Shown here one piece after another: positions 28,647 to 38,462 of a DNA stretch of 64,000 bases. This DNA is from Vibrio scophthalmi LMG 19158 (GTDB lineage: Bacteria > Pseudomonadota > Gammaproteobacteria > Enterobacterales > Vibrionaceae): the NCBI RefSeq assembly GCF_000222585.1, contig NZ_AFWE01000213.1:53116-117115 (forward strand), written 5' to 3'. A model generated the notes under the pieces. It ran no database searches, was not told the DNA's origin, and was given only the letters and a program-made list of their open reading frames with translations. Numbering within the stretch: the stretch's first letter is position 1; each line of letters begins with the position of its first letter. The translations under genes and the position numbers were made by a program.

Positions 28647-29837
28647 ATGACTATGATTCATAACGTGATATTTGACCCTATTCCGTTTAAGGGCGGTTCA
28701 AAAATCGCCACGAGTGAAGCCTTAAGGCAATGTGATCGCCAACAAGTCACTTTTACGGTTCTGACCGTTGATCGCGACTTCTGGCAAAACAGCATGTTTG
28801 CGAATCAACATCGCGTTAACGTGCTACCTTTGATCGCACTTCCATGGGTAAGTAGACAATATTCAGGTCTATTCTATTGGCTCAATCAATTTTACTTCGC
28901 TTTAGCACTGCTCTGTTATTGCATTCGACTGCCTAAAGTCGACCATGTTATAGGGGCGTCAGGTCCCGGCATTGATATGGCGATTTATCTTGCGCAATTA
29001 GTGCATCGTTTTTCGATTGTTCAACTCATCCATGGCAACGTAGCCACTTCACGCTCAATTGGTTGGTGCTTAACGCGAGCACAACAGATTTTCTATTTAC
29101 CCTCAGCGCATCAAAGCATGGTGAACGCCTTGCAATGTTATATCCGTCATCATACAAATATCGAAGATGTCGATGCCGTAACGCTATTTCACATCAAGTC
29201 GAATCATTTCCACACTTTCGTCAACGGTCTTGCCAAAGAGAATTGGCCTTCCAAAACGATGGCTCAGATCCCAACCTGCTTCTGGTGTGCTTCAACGCTA
29301 AAATGGAAAGGGCTCGATCTATTTGTCGATACACTCCGTCAATTGCATACCACTCATGCCGTGAAAAGCCATATCTGTTTTATCCAACCTAAAGAGATCA
29401 TGTTGGAGGTCTCGAGTGCTCCCATCGCTCTAAGGCATACAAAATGGTATCAAGACCCCAACAATCTCGATGACATTCGTCGCGGATGTAATATTTTCGT
29501 TTCGACCAGCACTAAAGAGCCCTTTGGCCTATCGATATTGGAATCGCTTGCAGCGGGAATGTGCGTCATCATCCCGCAAGATGGTAGTTATTGGGATTTA
29601 CAGTTAACCGACAAGGTTAACTGCATCAAATACAAAGCTGGCGATCCGTTCGCGCTAAGGCAAGCCATTCTCTCGGTCTACACAGACCAACACTTATTGC
29701 AGGCAACCCAACAAAATGGCATTCAAGTCGCCCAACGCTATCGCGCCCATAAGACCTATTCACAGATCGTTGCAGGCGTGAGTGGTCAGTTAGTCGACAA
29801 CGAATTAGCCGAGTCCGCATGGCTAGATTATGAGTAA
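28647..29837 (+). CDS. sypJ: SypJ, glycosyltransferase
   Basis: A 396-residue GT-B-fold transferase of the syp cluster. The C-terminal half holds EPFGLSILE, the E-x7-E motif, and the N terminus has FDPIPFKGGSKIA. AGGAG precedes the ATG. It overlaps sypK by eight bases. Cysteine and histidine content is higher than in SypH/I, but no extra domain is seen. Confidence 0.85.
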   Translation: MTMIHNVIFDPIPFKGGSKIATSEALRQCDRQQVTFTVLTVDRDFWQNSMFANQHRVNVLPLIALPWVSRQYSGLFYWLNQFYFALALLCYCIRLPKVDHVIGASGPGIDMAIYLAQLVHRFSIVQLIHGNVATSRSIGWCLTRAQQIFYLPSAHQSMVNALQCYIRHHTNIEDVDAVTLFHIKSNHFHTFVNGLAKENWPSKTMAQIPTCFWCASTLKWKGLDLFVDTLRQLHTTHAVKSHICFIQPKEIMLEVSSAPIALRHTKWYQDPNNLDDIRRGCNIFVSTSTKEPFGLSILESLAAGMCVIIPQDGSYWDLQLTDKVNCIKYKAGDPFALRQAILSVYTDQHLLQATQQNGIQVAQRYRAHKTYSQIVAGVSGQLVDNELAESAWLDYE

Positions 29838-31323
29838 TCCACGTGTGACACCACCATCGGGACAACACGCTGAGAAGGCGACGAGAATGGGTGCATGGAA
29901 AGAAATGATCCTTTACGGTTCAGCACTGCTGATGATGAAAGGCGCCTCACTCATCACTCTGCCATTTATGACCCACTACTTATCGGTTGAACAAATTGGC
30001 CAACTTGAGTTACTTGCCACCAGCACAGTGTTGTTTACTTTGCTCGCTTCGCTCTCCATGCATGAAAGTTTGTATCGATTCATCGCGACGGCGGAAGACA
30101 AACATCAGCAACGTGAACAAACCAACCGACTCTACATAACGGCGATGTGCATCTCATTGCTCTTCGTGACGATATTATTTGGCCTCTATCAAGGGCTCCA
30201 ACTGCTTGCGCCCTCACTCACACTGTTTCACTATTTCACGCCGATGCAATGGATATTGATTGCAACTGCGGTGGTATTGGAAAGCGCTCTAGCCATCAGT
30301 TTGGCGTGGTTAAGATTACAGGGTCGAGCCGAGGTGTTTTTCAAACTTAGCGTGGTTAGTGTAACCTGCCAAGTCAGCTTAATTTTATTGGTCGTCCGTT
30401 TTTATCCAAGTGTCACCGCCGTCTTTTGTGTCGGTGTTGCAACGGCATTACTGCAGTGTCTTCTTTTGCACTGCTACCATCGTTTCCACTTTAAACTGCT
30501 CACTCCCGCACAAATTGCTCATTACTTACGCTATTGCTTGCCAATTATGGGCTCCGCTTTGATTGCCTTCGGTCTAAACGGTGGTGAACGATGGATTGTG
30601 GCACAAACACTCAATCTGGAGTTGCTGGGGCAATATGCCATTGCACTTAAATTTGCCCTGGCCGTTGGAATTTTGTTGCAGCCGTTTCATATGTGGTGGA
30701 TGCCAAAACGGTTTGAATGCTGGCAAACACAAGGTGCAAAAAAAACAGCACGACATAGTCAGGCCGGGATTGTTTATGCCTGCTTAGTGTCACTTGGCAT
30801 AGTGTGGCTAGCAAAGTGGTTTATCACTCTCTATTTGCCTAGCCAATATTCACTGGCGGTCTATTTAATCGTGATGACTGTCGCTGCCATGTTGTATAAA
30901 GAGTTAGTTGAAATCGTCAATATCGGCTTACTTAAAAGCCAGCAAACTCGCCGTTTACTGCTCATTAATCTCATCATCACCGTGACTACATTGCTGATGC
31001 TTTTTGTCATCATGTTCGTATTGGACTATCGTTCAATTTGGCTCATTGTCACAATGGTCACACTCGCGCAACTGAGTCGCTTTATCGCTGTTTTTCTCCT
31101 CAGTCAATACTGCGCACCACTGCCTTATCATCCCGCGCTAAGTATCGTAATTCTAATTACTTCATTTTTTCTGATTAGCGCCTTTGCTGATATTCCAACG
31201 ACATTGATGTTTATCCTTGCCTTTGTTCAACCCGCAATTTTATTGCTCGCCGTGCAGCAACTCGGTGTCATTAATCTACCCTATCACGCGGTAAAACTTG
31301 CGTGGCAGAGATTTCGCGTATGA
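29830..31323 (+). CDS. sypK: SypK, Wzx-type oligosaccharide flippase
   Basis: A 497-residue integral membrane protein with about 12-14 predicted helices. Its N terminus has the MOP-superfamily pattern GASLITLPFMTHYLSVEQIGQLELL. It should flip the lipid-linked syp repeat unit across the inner membrane. It overlaps sypJ (start) and sypL (ATGA at 31320). Confidence 0.88.
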   Translation: MSNPRVTPPSGQHAEKATRMGAWKEMILYGSALLMMKGASLITLPFMTHYLSVEQIGQLELLATSTVLFTLLASLSMHESLYRFIATAEDKHQQREQTNRLYITAMCISLLFVTILFGLYQGLQLLAPSLTLFHYFTPMQWILIATAVVLESALAISLAWLRLQGRAEVFFKLSVVSVTCQVSLILLVVRFYPSVTAVFCVGVATALLQCLLLHCYHRFHFKLLTPAQIAHYLRYCLPIMGSALIAFGLNGGERWIVAQTLNLELLGQYAIALKFALAVGILLQPFHMWWMPKRFECWQTQGAKKTARHSQAGIVYACLVSLGIVWLAKWFITLYLPSQYSLAVYLIVMTVAAMLYKELVEIVNIGLLKSQQTRRLLLINLIITVTTLLMLFVIMFVLDYRSIWLIVTMVTLAQLSRFIAVFLLSQYCAPLPYHPALSIVILITSFFLISAFADIPTTLMFILAFVQPAILLLAVQQLGVINLPYHAVKLAWQRFRV

Positions 31324-32717
31324 ATAAAACCCTACCGATGCCTAATTTGGTCACCTTATTGGTTGTTTGCCTGATCTTATCCATCGCGTGGCTGACCAAT
31401 CCGAGTCCTGCCTTTATTATTGCGCTAGGGCTACTGCCCCTTGGCGCTTTATTTGTCCTCAACCAAACCTTTTGGATGGTAAGCTTGTTTGTGCTGTTCT
31501 CTTTTTTCCGTATTCATGAGGCATTCCCAGTCATCTATAACTTACGCGTCCCGCTACTGCTCTCTTTGGGCGCACTAGGTGCACTGTGTTTTCACATTTT
31601 CGTCAGCAAACAAATCAAACCTTTTTGGCATCCTTGCCTCGGCTGGTTAATCGTATTCTGGGCACTCATTTTTATTGGTATCGTCTTCGCTTCAAATCGC
31701 GGAGTTGCCTTTGAATATTTCAAAAATGTTTATTGGAAAATCATTGTCATGACGCTGGCTATTTCATGGCTAATCTCCAGTGAATTAAGCCTGAAGCGCA
31801 TGGCCATCATGATTGTATTAGCAGGTTTGATGATTGCCGGCGTTGCGATTAATAACGCCTTTGGTGGCGTTGGTCTGGTTGAAGGCACTCGAGTCACTAT
31901 TGGTCGAGATTTAGGATCAATGTTGGGTGATCCTAATGACCTTTCATTGGTATTAATGTTTCCTTTAGCGTTTTCTCTAAGTCTAATGATGACTAAAAAT
32001 CTCGGCTGGGTTCGACTGCTTGGTGCGTTGTGTACGGTGGCAGCTTTTTACGCTGTGATTGAGACCCAAAGTCGTGGCGGTTTGCTTGGGTGTATCTCAA
32101 TTTTGGGCGTTTTCGGTTTAAAACATATACGCTCCAAGTTGTTACTTGCATTACTTGGCGTTATTGCTTTCATCGCACTCTTTTACATGGCGGGGATTTC
32201 CGACAGAAAATCAGGTGGTAGTGCTGAAGTAGGTGTGGATGAGTCCGCAATGGGTCGCCTATATGCCTGGGAAGCCGCATTTAAGATGGCGTTAGATCGA
32301 CCATTAACCGGAGTTGGCATCGACAATTTTTATTTCAATTACTTTTATTACTCCTCACACTGGGATGGGTTAAATCATGCCGTGCACAGTACTTGGTTTG
32401 GTGTTCTTGCGGAATCAGGCTTCGTGGGATTATTCGTGTTTATCGGTATCATTGCCACAGTAATCAATACCAGCCGAAAAAATTTAAAAGCACTAAACGA
32501 AAGCCAACATACCTTCTCTCCTTATGTGTACGCATCCGCCTTTGCCGTCTATGCCAGCTTAGTCGGCACCATCGTTTCGGGAACCTTTTTAACTCAGGGC
32601 TTCAATTGGCCAATCTATATCCTAGCGGGTCTATCTATTGCGTGTCATCGTATTATTCAAAATGATTTTCAAAATGAAAATCAAATCACGACAAAGCACA
32701 ACAACAATTCAACATGA
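31320..32717 (+). CDS. sypL: SypL, O-antigen ligase/polymerase family protein
   Basis: A 465-residue multi-pass membrane protein of the O-antigen ligase (Wzy_C-like) family. About 11 helices flank a large periplasmic loop containing the family-type segment AAFKMALDRPLTGVGIDNF and an AVHSTWFGVLAESGFVGLF block with the conserved His. It may act as the repeat-unit polymerase, since no separate Wzy is seen. ATG at 31320 overlaps the sypK stop codon (ATGA) and is preferred over the in-frame start 18 bases upstream. Confidence 0.88.
   Translation: MNKTLPMPNLVTLLVVCLILSIAWLTNPSPAFIIALGLLPLGALFVLNQTFWMVSLFVLFSFFRIHEAFPVIYNLRVPLLLSLGALGALCFHIFVSKQIKPFWHPCLGWLIVFWALIFIGIVFASNRGVAFEYFKNVYWKIIVMTLAISWLISSELSLKRMAIMIVLAGLMIAGVAINNAFGGVGLVEGTRVTIGRDLGSMLGDPNDLSLVLMFPLAFSLSLMMTKNLGWVRLLGALCTVAAFYAVIETQSRGGLLGCISILGVFGLKHIRSKLLLALLGVIAFIALFYMAGISDRKSGGSAEVGVDESAMGRLYAWEAAFKMALDRPLTGVGIDNFYFNYFYYSSHWDGLNHAVHSTWFGVLAESGFVGLFVFIGIIATVINTSRKNLKALNESQHTFSPYVYASAFAVYASLVGTIVSGTFLTQGFNWPIYILAGLSIACHRIIQNDFQNENQITTKHNNNST
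32654..32680 (+). promoter_or_regulatory. Tandem SypG enhancer-like sites upstream of sypM
   Basis: TATTCAAAATGATTT (32654-32668) and TTTTCAAAATGAAAA (32666-32680) are spaced 12 bp apart. Each matches the TTCTCA-N3-TG core with one or two changes. They overlap the end of sypL and lie 59 bp upstream of the -24 element. Confidence 0.5.
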
Positions 32718-32739
32718 TGATTTATAAGCAATTAATCTT

Positions 32740-32755
32740 TGGCACGTAATATGAA
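32740..32755 (+). promoter_or_regulatory. Sigma-54 promoter of sypM (weaker -12)
   Basis: TGGCAC-GTAAT-ATGAA keeps a perfect -24 half but has GA in place of GC at -12. It lies 36 bp before the sypM ATG in the sypL-sypM gap. V. fischeri also has a promoter at this place. Confidence 0.65.
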
Positions 32756-32791
32756 TTGTTAATGTAAGCAATGTTTTATAACGAGGTGCTT

Positions 32792-33508
32792 ATGTCAGTT
32801 GCGTCACTCAAAATTTGGCTACAAACTCACCCAAATCCACGCTATCAAAGACTGTTTGAGTGGCTAAAACAGGCTCGCGCAACCGGCGTTCCTACGCCAC
32901 GTTTGTTTAATGTAGCTATGTTTCATTTAGTGCAATTCTTTTCCTTAGTCAGCCAAACCATATTGCGTCTGTTTGTTTATACGCCAGCATTCAAAGGCCG
33001 AACCACACAATGTGGTAAACAGCTTTATCTCTACGGCGGAATACCTTTTGTTTCAGGCCCCCTCACGTTACGGATTGGCCATCAGTGTCGAATTTCCGGC
33101 CACACAACATTCTCTGGCCGAGTACAAAGCGGTCAACCCGAACTACTGATTGGCAACAATGTCGATGTGGGGTGGCAAAGCACAATAGCGGTCGGAAAAA
33201 CAATCGTCATTGAAGACAACGTACGCATTGCCTCAGGTGCATTTATCTTTGGCTATTCGGGTCATGCTCTTGATGCCCAGTTACGCGCCCAAGGATCCCC
33301 TGATGATGACGCTAACGTTGGCGATATCCTCATCAAACAGAATGCATGGATTGGCACCAATGTGACCATCTGCCCCAATGTCACCATCGGCGAAGGCACT
33401 ATAGTCGGAACCGGCAGTGTCGTGACCCATGATCTCCCAGATTTTGTTGTTGCTGTCGGTAATCCGGCGCGAGTCGTCCGCCATTTAAAGGAGCAAGACT
33501 ATGCGTGA
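32792..33508 (+). CDS. sypM: SypM, LbH-type O-acetyltransferase
   Basis: A 238-residue hexapeptide-repeat acyltransferase. The C-terminal half is a left-handed beta-helix with repeats such as LLIGNNVDVGWQSTIAVG, IGTNVTICPNVTIGEG and IVGTGSVVTHDL. It probably acetylates a sugar of the syp repeat unit. ATG at 32792 follows GAGG by five bases and is preferred over the ATG at 32771. It overlaps sypN by eight bases. Confidence 0.88.
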   Translation: MSVASLKIWLQTHPNPRYQRLFEWLKQARATGVPTPRLFNVAMFHLVQFFSLVSQTILRLFVYTPAFKGRTTQCGKQLYLYGGIPFVSGPLTLRIGHQCRISGHTTFSGRVQSGQPELLIGNNVDVGWQSTIAVGKTIVIEDNVRIASGAFIFGYSGHALDAQLRAQGSPDDDANVGDILIKQNAWIGTNVTICPNVTIGEGTIVGTGSVVTHDLPDFVVAVGNPARVVRHLKEQDYA

Positions 33509-34613
33509 TATGATTGTTTTTGGTGAAGATTTTGGTGGACTGCCATCAAGCACTCAACACTTAATCCGACACCTACCTAAAATGAGAAAGATCATCTGGG
33601 TCAATTCAATAGGCTTACGTCAACCTAAACTAAACGCCAATGATTGCCGTCGTGCAGTATCTAAGCTGATTGGGCAGCCCAAACAAGGCTTTAGTACCCC
33701 TTCTCAAGTGCCTGATAATGTTCATATTGTAAACTTGCGTACCATACCTGCTCCCAGCAGTCATATTAGTCGCCAGCTCGCGAAGACGATGATGTTGAAT
33801 CAACTTCTTCCGATCTTAGCTGAACATCATATTGAGAAACCGATTTTATGGAGTTCATTACCCACCGTGGCCGATCTTTGCGGGCATCTCAATGAATCAG
33901 GGGTGATCTACTACTGTGGTGATGATTTTTCAGCGTTGTCAGGTGTTGACCATCACGTGGTTGCCGAACATGAAGAGAAGATGGTTAAAAAAGCCAACCT
34001 TGTTCTGGGGGCAAGTGAAGCAATCTGCGCGAAGTTTCCGCATAACAAAACCTTGTTGCTGCCACACGGAGTGGATGTCGACCTATTTAGCCAACCCGCT
34101 CCAATCGCGTTGGATTTTCCGCAAAACGGCAAACCTATTGCAGGCTTTTATGGCAGCCTATCAAACTGGTTAGATTATGATTTGATCAATTTTGTCGCAT
34201 TAAATCTGCCGGGCTGGGACTTTCTTTTCATTGGACCAAATGAGATGCCTTATAACCCACTACCAAAGTTGGCCAATATCCATTATTTAGGTCCTAAACC
34301 ACACAACCAACTCCCTTGCTACAGCCAGCACTGGCAGGCCAGCTTATTACCCTTCAAATCTAATAAGCAAATCCAAGCATGTAATCCTCTAAAACTACTT
34401 GAATACCTCGCCGCTGGTGCACCTATTGTCGCAACACCGTTTCCTGCATTAGAGCGATATAGTAAGTACGTCAATGTTGTCGAGAGCGCTCATGAAATGA
34501 GCGAAGCGCTTAAAATGACCAACTATGAACCTAAGCACTCAGCAGACATTGTCGCCGATGATAGTTGGCGAGCTCGTAGTCAATTTGTTCGCTCACTATT
34601 GGATATGATATGA
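33501..34613 (+). CDS. sypN: SypN, glycosyltransferase
   Basis: A 370-residue GT-B-like transferase. It has VIYYCGDDFSAL in the N-terminal domain and GFYGSLSNWLDYDL and LKLLEYLAAGAPIVATP in the donor domain, the latter matching teichuronic-type family-1 transferases. It sits between sypM and sypO with overlaps at both ends, so all three are translated from one message. Confidence 0.86.
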   Translation: MRDMIVFGEDFGGLPSSTQHLIRHLPKMRKIIWVNSIGLRQPKLNANDCRRAVSKLIGQPKQGFSTPSQVPDNVHIVNLRTIPAPSSHISRQLAKTMMLNQLLPILAEHHIEKPILWSSLPTVADLCGHLNESGVIYYCGDDFSALSGVDHHVVAEHEEKMVKKANLVLGASEAICAKFPHNKTLLLPHGVDVDLFSQPAPIALDFPQNGKPIAGFYGSLSNWLDYDLINFVALNLPGWDFLFIGPNEMPYNPLPKLANIHYLGPKPHNQLPCYSQHWQASLLPFKSNKQIQACNPLKLLEYLAAGAPIVATPFPALERYSKYVNVVESAHEMSEALKMTNYEPKHSADIVADDSWRARSQFVRSLLDMI

Positions 34614-36049
34614 GTAGCATCACGCTGCGTATTGCGGAGATATTAAATGCGGCGTGGCGACAGCGTTACGTTATCGTGTTACCGACATTAATTTTACCTT
34701 TTGTTGGTTTGATGGTCGCTAAACTGGCCCCAACGGTGTATGTCTCACACACCAGTATGCTTATCCAAGAAACGGCAAAAATGAACCCATTTTTGGAGGA
34801 TATTGCTGTTTCAACCATGTTGAAAGAAAGATTAAATGCGCTAAGCACCTTGTTAAAAAGTCGCCATGTTCTCCAATCCGTCGCGGCTGATCAAGGCCTG
34901 ATCACTCCTGATATGAGTACATTACAACAAGAACGCATTATCCAGCGTTTATCGGCCAACCTCTCTGTCAATCAACCTGGCAAAGATTTCTTGCAGATAG
35001 AGTTAACAGCCGAGAAACCAGATGGTATGGCTTCCTTGTTAACCTCAATCAGTGAGCACTTTATTGAACAGCTGCTCGCGCCTGAGCGCTCTTCTATTCG
35101 TGACTCAAGTGAGTTCTTAACCATTCACATTGAAAAACGCCGTAGTGAGTTGGACCAAGCCGAAAATGCACTGGCCGAGTACCGAAACAAAAACCTTGCT
35201 GTAACTCCTGAAATGCAAAACCAAAGCCTCACCCAACTGGCGACGCTCAAACAAAACCTAGCGGAGAAGCAAGCCGAACTGGCAGGGGTGGAAAAAAGCT
35301 TAGGCTCGCTCGATCAGCAGTTGTCCAAGACAAATCCTGTTATTGGCCGCATTGAAGATCAAATCATCGAAATTCGCAGCGCACTGACTTTACTCCAAGC
35401 TAAGTACACCGATAACCACAGCTCCGTACAAGCCAAAAAAAGAGAACTAAAGCGCTTGGAGAGTGAACGCAACTTATTGTTAGAAGTTGAACAACCCAAT
35501 GTCACCAGTGATCAACTTTGGGATATCGCCAGCAGCAACACCCTCTCTGATATTAATAACATTCAACCCTTATTGGTCACCCAACTTCATAGCTTACAAC
35601 TTGTACGCAGTCGCTATGAGTCTTTGACAGAAGAAACCAAAAGTCTTGAGTCAATGATTACAGCCATTGAAGAACAAGCCCAAAACTTTGGGGACACAGC
35701 ACAACAGATGTACCGTTTGAAACGGGATGCTCAGATCAAGCGCCAACTGTATGACGAGTTATTGCAACGTTATGAAATGGCGCAATTAACAGGCTCTCTT
35801 GGGGTATTTGAGGAAAACAAACGTGTCAAAATTATCGACCTACCCTATACCCCAAGCGCTCCTGCGAATTTACCGACTCTGATTTACATTCTTGCTGGCT
35901 TGATAGCTGGTATCGGGCTTGGTGTAGGGATGGCTTACCTTTTCGAATTATTTGATTCATCTCTGCGTAGATCTGATCAAGTAGAGGCGATAACGCATGC
36001 ACCAGTACTGACAACCATTCCTAAAATTGCATTACGATTCTCAAAATAA
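34610..36049 (+). CDS. sypO: SypO, Wzz-type chain-length/export protein
   Basis: A 479-residue polysaccharide co-polymerase. TM1 lies at about residues 20-40, a long periplasmic coiled coil spans roughly 165-390 (rich in Q, E, K, L heptads), and TM2 lies near the C terminus (LIYILAGLIAGIGLGVGMAYL). No fused kinase domain is present; the kinase-like partner is SypD. It overlaps sypN by four bases (ATGA). Confidence 0.9.
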   Translation: MSSITLRIAEILNAAWRQRYVIVLPTLILPFVGLMVAKLAPTVYVSHTSMLIQETAKMNPFLEDIAVSTMLKERLNALSTLLKSRHVLQSVAADQGLITPDMSTLQQERIIQRLSANLSVNQPGKDFLQIELTAEKPDGMASLLTSISEHFIEQLLAPERSSIRDSSEFLTIHIEKRRSELDQAENALAEYRNKNLAVTPEMQNQSLTQLATLKQNLAEKQAELAGVEKSLGSLDQQLSKTNPVIGRIEDQIIEIRSALTLLQAKYTDNHSSVQAKKRELKRLESERNLLLEVEQPNVTSDQLWDIASSNTLSDINNIQPLLVTQLHSLQLVRSRYESLTEETKSLESMITAIEEQAQNFGDTAQQMYRLKRDAQIKRQLYDELLQRYEMAQLTGSLGVFEENKRVKIIDLPYTPSAPANLPTLIYILAGLIAGIGLGVGMAYLFELFDSSLRRSDQVEAITHAPVLTTIPKIALRFSK

Positions 36050-36052
36050 CAC
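36038..36052 (+). promoter_or_regulatory. SypG enhancer-like site upstream of sypP
   Basis: TTCTCAAAATAACAC has the full TTCTCA half and an imperfect second half. It overlaps the sypO stop codon and ends 59 bp before the -24 element of sypP. Confidence 0.5.
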
Positions 36053-36111
36053 CACCGATAAACACCCTACAATAAATTACATAAATAATTGTTTTTATTG
36101 ACGTTAAATTA

Positions 36112-36127
36112 TGGCACAGAAGATGCA
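36112..36127 (+). promoter_or_regulatory. Sigma-54 promoter of sypP
   Basis: TGGCAC-AGAAG-ATGCA has both GG and GC at correct spacing, 35 bp before the sypP ATG, in the sypO-sypP gap. Confidence 0.87.
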
Positions 36128-36162
36128 AAAACCATATACGTTGATTAATACGGTGGTAAAAC

Positions 36163-37269
36163 ATGAATAAGAATGATGCAAAACAAGCACAGCCAAAATT
36201 AACTGTTCATGTCGTGCAACATCTTGCGCCCGGTGGTATTGAGACGTTAGTTCTTGAAATGTTACGCCATGCCGACAAGCAACATCGCATTTTGATTGTT
36301 AGCTTGGAAGGTAGCCTTTCCAGAGCAATTCAACGCTGGCCAAGACTAATGCCATTTAAGAACCACCTTATTTTTCTCAATAAACCTCATGGCGTGCAAC
36401 TGTCAACACTGCTCGTACTGGCAAAATTATTGAAGTTATTAAAACCACAGGTGCTCCACACCCATCATATTGGCCCGTTACTGTATGGTGGCGCAGCAGC
36501 AAAAATCGCTCGCATCTCTTGCCATATTCATACCGAGCATGACATATGGCATCTATCAAATCGTAGCAGCGCTCGCCTACAGCGCCTCGCCTTAAATATG
36601 GCAAAACCACGTTTAGTTGCCGATGCAGACCGTGTTAGTGCAGGCCTAAGCCGTCAATTCAATTACCCCGATATTACCGTGATCAAAAATGGGATTGATT
36701 GCCAGCGCTTCAAACCCGCAAGCCTGACTTTAGCGCGACAAAAATTGGGGCTACCTTTGTCTGATACGATTATTGGCAGCGCAGGACGATTGGAATACGT
36801 CAAAGGCCATGACATATTAATCAAGGCTCTCGTCCTTCTGCCGCGAAACATCTCTATCGCCATTGCTGGTATCGGCTCTCAAGCTGAAAAACTCAAAAAC
36901 CTTGCCCAGCAACTCAATGTGGTAGATCGCATACATTGGCTAGGTTTGGTTGAGGATATGCCGCGTTTCTATCAATCACTCGATATGTTCTGCTTACCAT
37001 CACGTCACGAAGGCTTCCCACTTTCCACTTTAGAAGCACAGGCATGTGACATTGTCACGATTGCAAGCCAAGTCGGGTCAGTCGAAGAAACCATTTGTCC
37101 TCACAGCGGCGCTTTATTTGAGGTCGAAAAACCACAAGCGCTCGCAAGACAAACGTTGTCTACCTTAGCCGACATAAAATCTGTGAGCCCTCGTCGATTT
37201 GTACTCAATAATAATAATATTCAAACGATGGTCGCGGCTTATCAAAACTTGTCAGTGGAGGTTCGTTAA
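36163..37269 (+). CDS. sypP: SypP, GT4-type glycosyltransferase
   Basis: A 368-residue GT-B transferase with LAPGGIETLVLEML at the N terminus, VIKNGIDCQRF, GSAGRLEYVKGHDIL, and the E-x7-E motif in EGFPLSTLE. It is first in the sypPQR transcript. Sugar specificity is unknown. Confidence 0.88.
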   Translation: MNKNDAKQAQPKLTVHVVQHLAPGGIETLVLEMLRHADKQHRILIVSLEGSLSRAIQRWPRLMPFKNHLIFLNKPHGVQLSTLLVLAKLLKLLKPQVLHTHHIGPLLYGGAAAKIARISCHIHTEHDIWHLSNRSSARLQRLALNMAKPRLVADADRVSAGLSRQFNYPDITVIKNGIDCQRFKPASLTLARQKLGLPLSDTIIGSAGRLEYVKGHDILIKALVLLPRNISIAIAGIGSQAEKLKNLAQQLNVVDRIHWLGLVEDMPRFYQSLDMFCLPSRHEGFPLSTLEAQACDIVTIASQVGSVEETICPHSGALFEVEKPQALARQTLSTLADIKSVSPRRFVLNNNNIQTMVAAYQNLSVEVR

Positions 37270-37270
37270 T

Positions 37271-38452
37271 ATGCTAAATACTCTACTCATTGCGCTATTT
37301 TTTCTCAGTGCGAGCTTAGTGATTTATCATCACTGCGGCTATCCGCTATTGCTGCGTTGGTATGCCAGAAATGAAACCGCTCGTCAGTTCAACACCCCAT
37401 TACGTTACTATCAACCTTCGCGTGCCGATCGCGCTCGAGCGACCATTACCATAATTGTACCCGCTTATAATGAACAACACTGGATTGCCGATAAAATTCG
37501 CAACCTTGCCTGTCTCGACTATCCACGTGAGCGCTATAACGTCATCATCGCTTGTGACGGCTGCACAGACAACACCGTAGCGATTGCCGAAGAAACCATT
37601 CAAGAAGCCATCTGTAGCGAAACGCACTTTGAAATCATCAACTTCACACGCAACCGCGGTAAAGTGGCCCTCATCAATCACCTAATGCCGAACATAATCA
37701 GTGATATCACCGCGCTAAGCGATGTTTCTGCGTTAATCTCGATTGACGCGCTCCTGCTGGCCGATCATCATTTTCACGATACGAATGTCGGCGTGCTCAA
37801 TAGCCAATATCAGCTGCTCGCTTCAATCAATCCCAGTGAAGAGAAATATTGGCGCTACCAAAGTATGGTTCAGCTTGGTGAAGCCAACCTAGGCGCGAAC
37901 ATTGGTGCACACGGTGCATTTTATTTATTCCGAACTCATCTATTTCAACCACTCGCCGACAACACCATCAATGATGATTTTATTCTGCCAATGGAAATTG
38001 TTCGCTTAGGGTACAAAGCGATCTATGAGCCTAACGTGGTAGCGATTGAGCAAGAGACCTCGAGTGCGAATAAAGACTACCAACGTCGCCTGCGTATTTC
38101 GGCGGGCAACATGCAACAAGCCATTCATCTCGCGGGGCTATTTCTGCCACGCTATCGCGCCATTGCATTTGCGTTTGCCTCAGGAAAAGGACTGAGATTA
38201 CTGACTCCTTACTTAATGATCACTTGCTTCGTTACCTCGGTATTGCTCGCTACACAACCAATGTTTGCCTTATTCGCCCTCGCACAGATACTGCTCTATG
38301 CCATTGCGCTATTTGGTATCCGTTTTCCTCAGCATATATCCAACAAATACTGCCAATTTCTCGCCTATTTTGTCGCGGGGCACTTTGCCAATCTCTATGG
38401 TGGACTGCGCTACATCTTCGGACTAGAAAATGGACGCTGGAAACGAGTATAA
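37271..38452 (+). CDS. sypQ: SypQ, membrane GT2-type glycosyltransferase
   Basis: A 393-residue family-2 transferase. An N-terminal helix (residues about 3-22) leads to the GT-A domain (ITIIVPAYNEQHWI; IACDGCTDNT; LISIDALLLAD), then NIGAHGAFYLF and a DDFILPMEIV block, followed by C-terminal transmembrane helices. ATG at 37271 follows GGAGG, and is preferred over an in-frame start at 37199 that lies within sypP. It ends 10 bp before sypR. Confidence 0.88.
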   Translation: MLNTLLIALFFLSASLVIYHHCGYPLLLRWYARNETARQFNTPLRYYQPSRADRARATITIIVPAYNEQHWIADKIRNLACLDYPRERYNVIIACDGCTDNTVAIAEETIQEAICSETHFEIINFTRNRGKVALINHLMPNIISDITALSDVSALISIDALLLADHHFHDTNVGVLNSQYQLLASINPSEEKYWRYQSMVQLGEANLGANIGAHGAFYLFRTHLFQPLADNTINDDFILPMEIVRLGYKAIYEPNVVAIEQETSSANKDYQRRLRISAGNMQQAIHLAGLFLPRYRAIAFAFASGKGLRLLTPYLMITCFVTSVLLATQPMFALFALAQILLYAIALFGIRFPQHISNKYCQFLAYFVAGHFANLYGGLRYIFGLENGRWKRV

Positions 38453-38462
38453 GGAATCTGAC

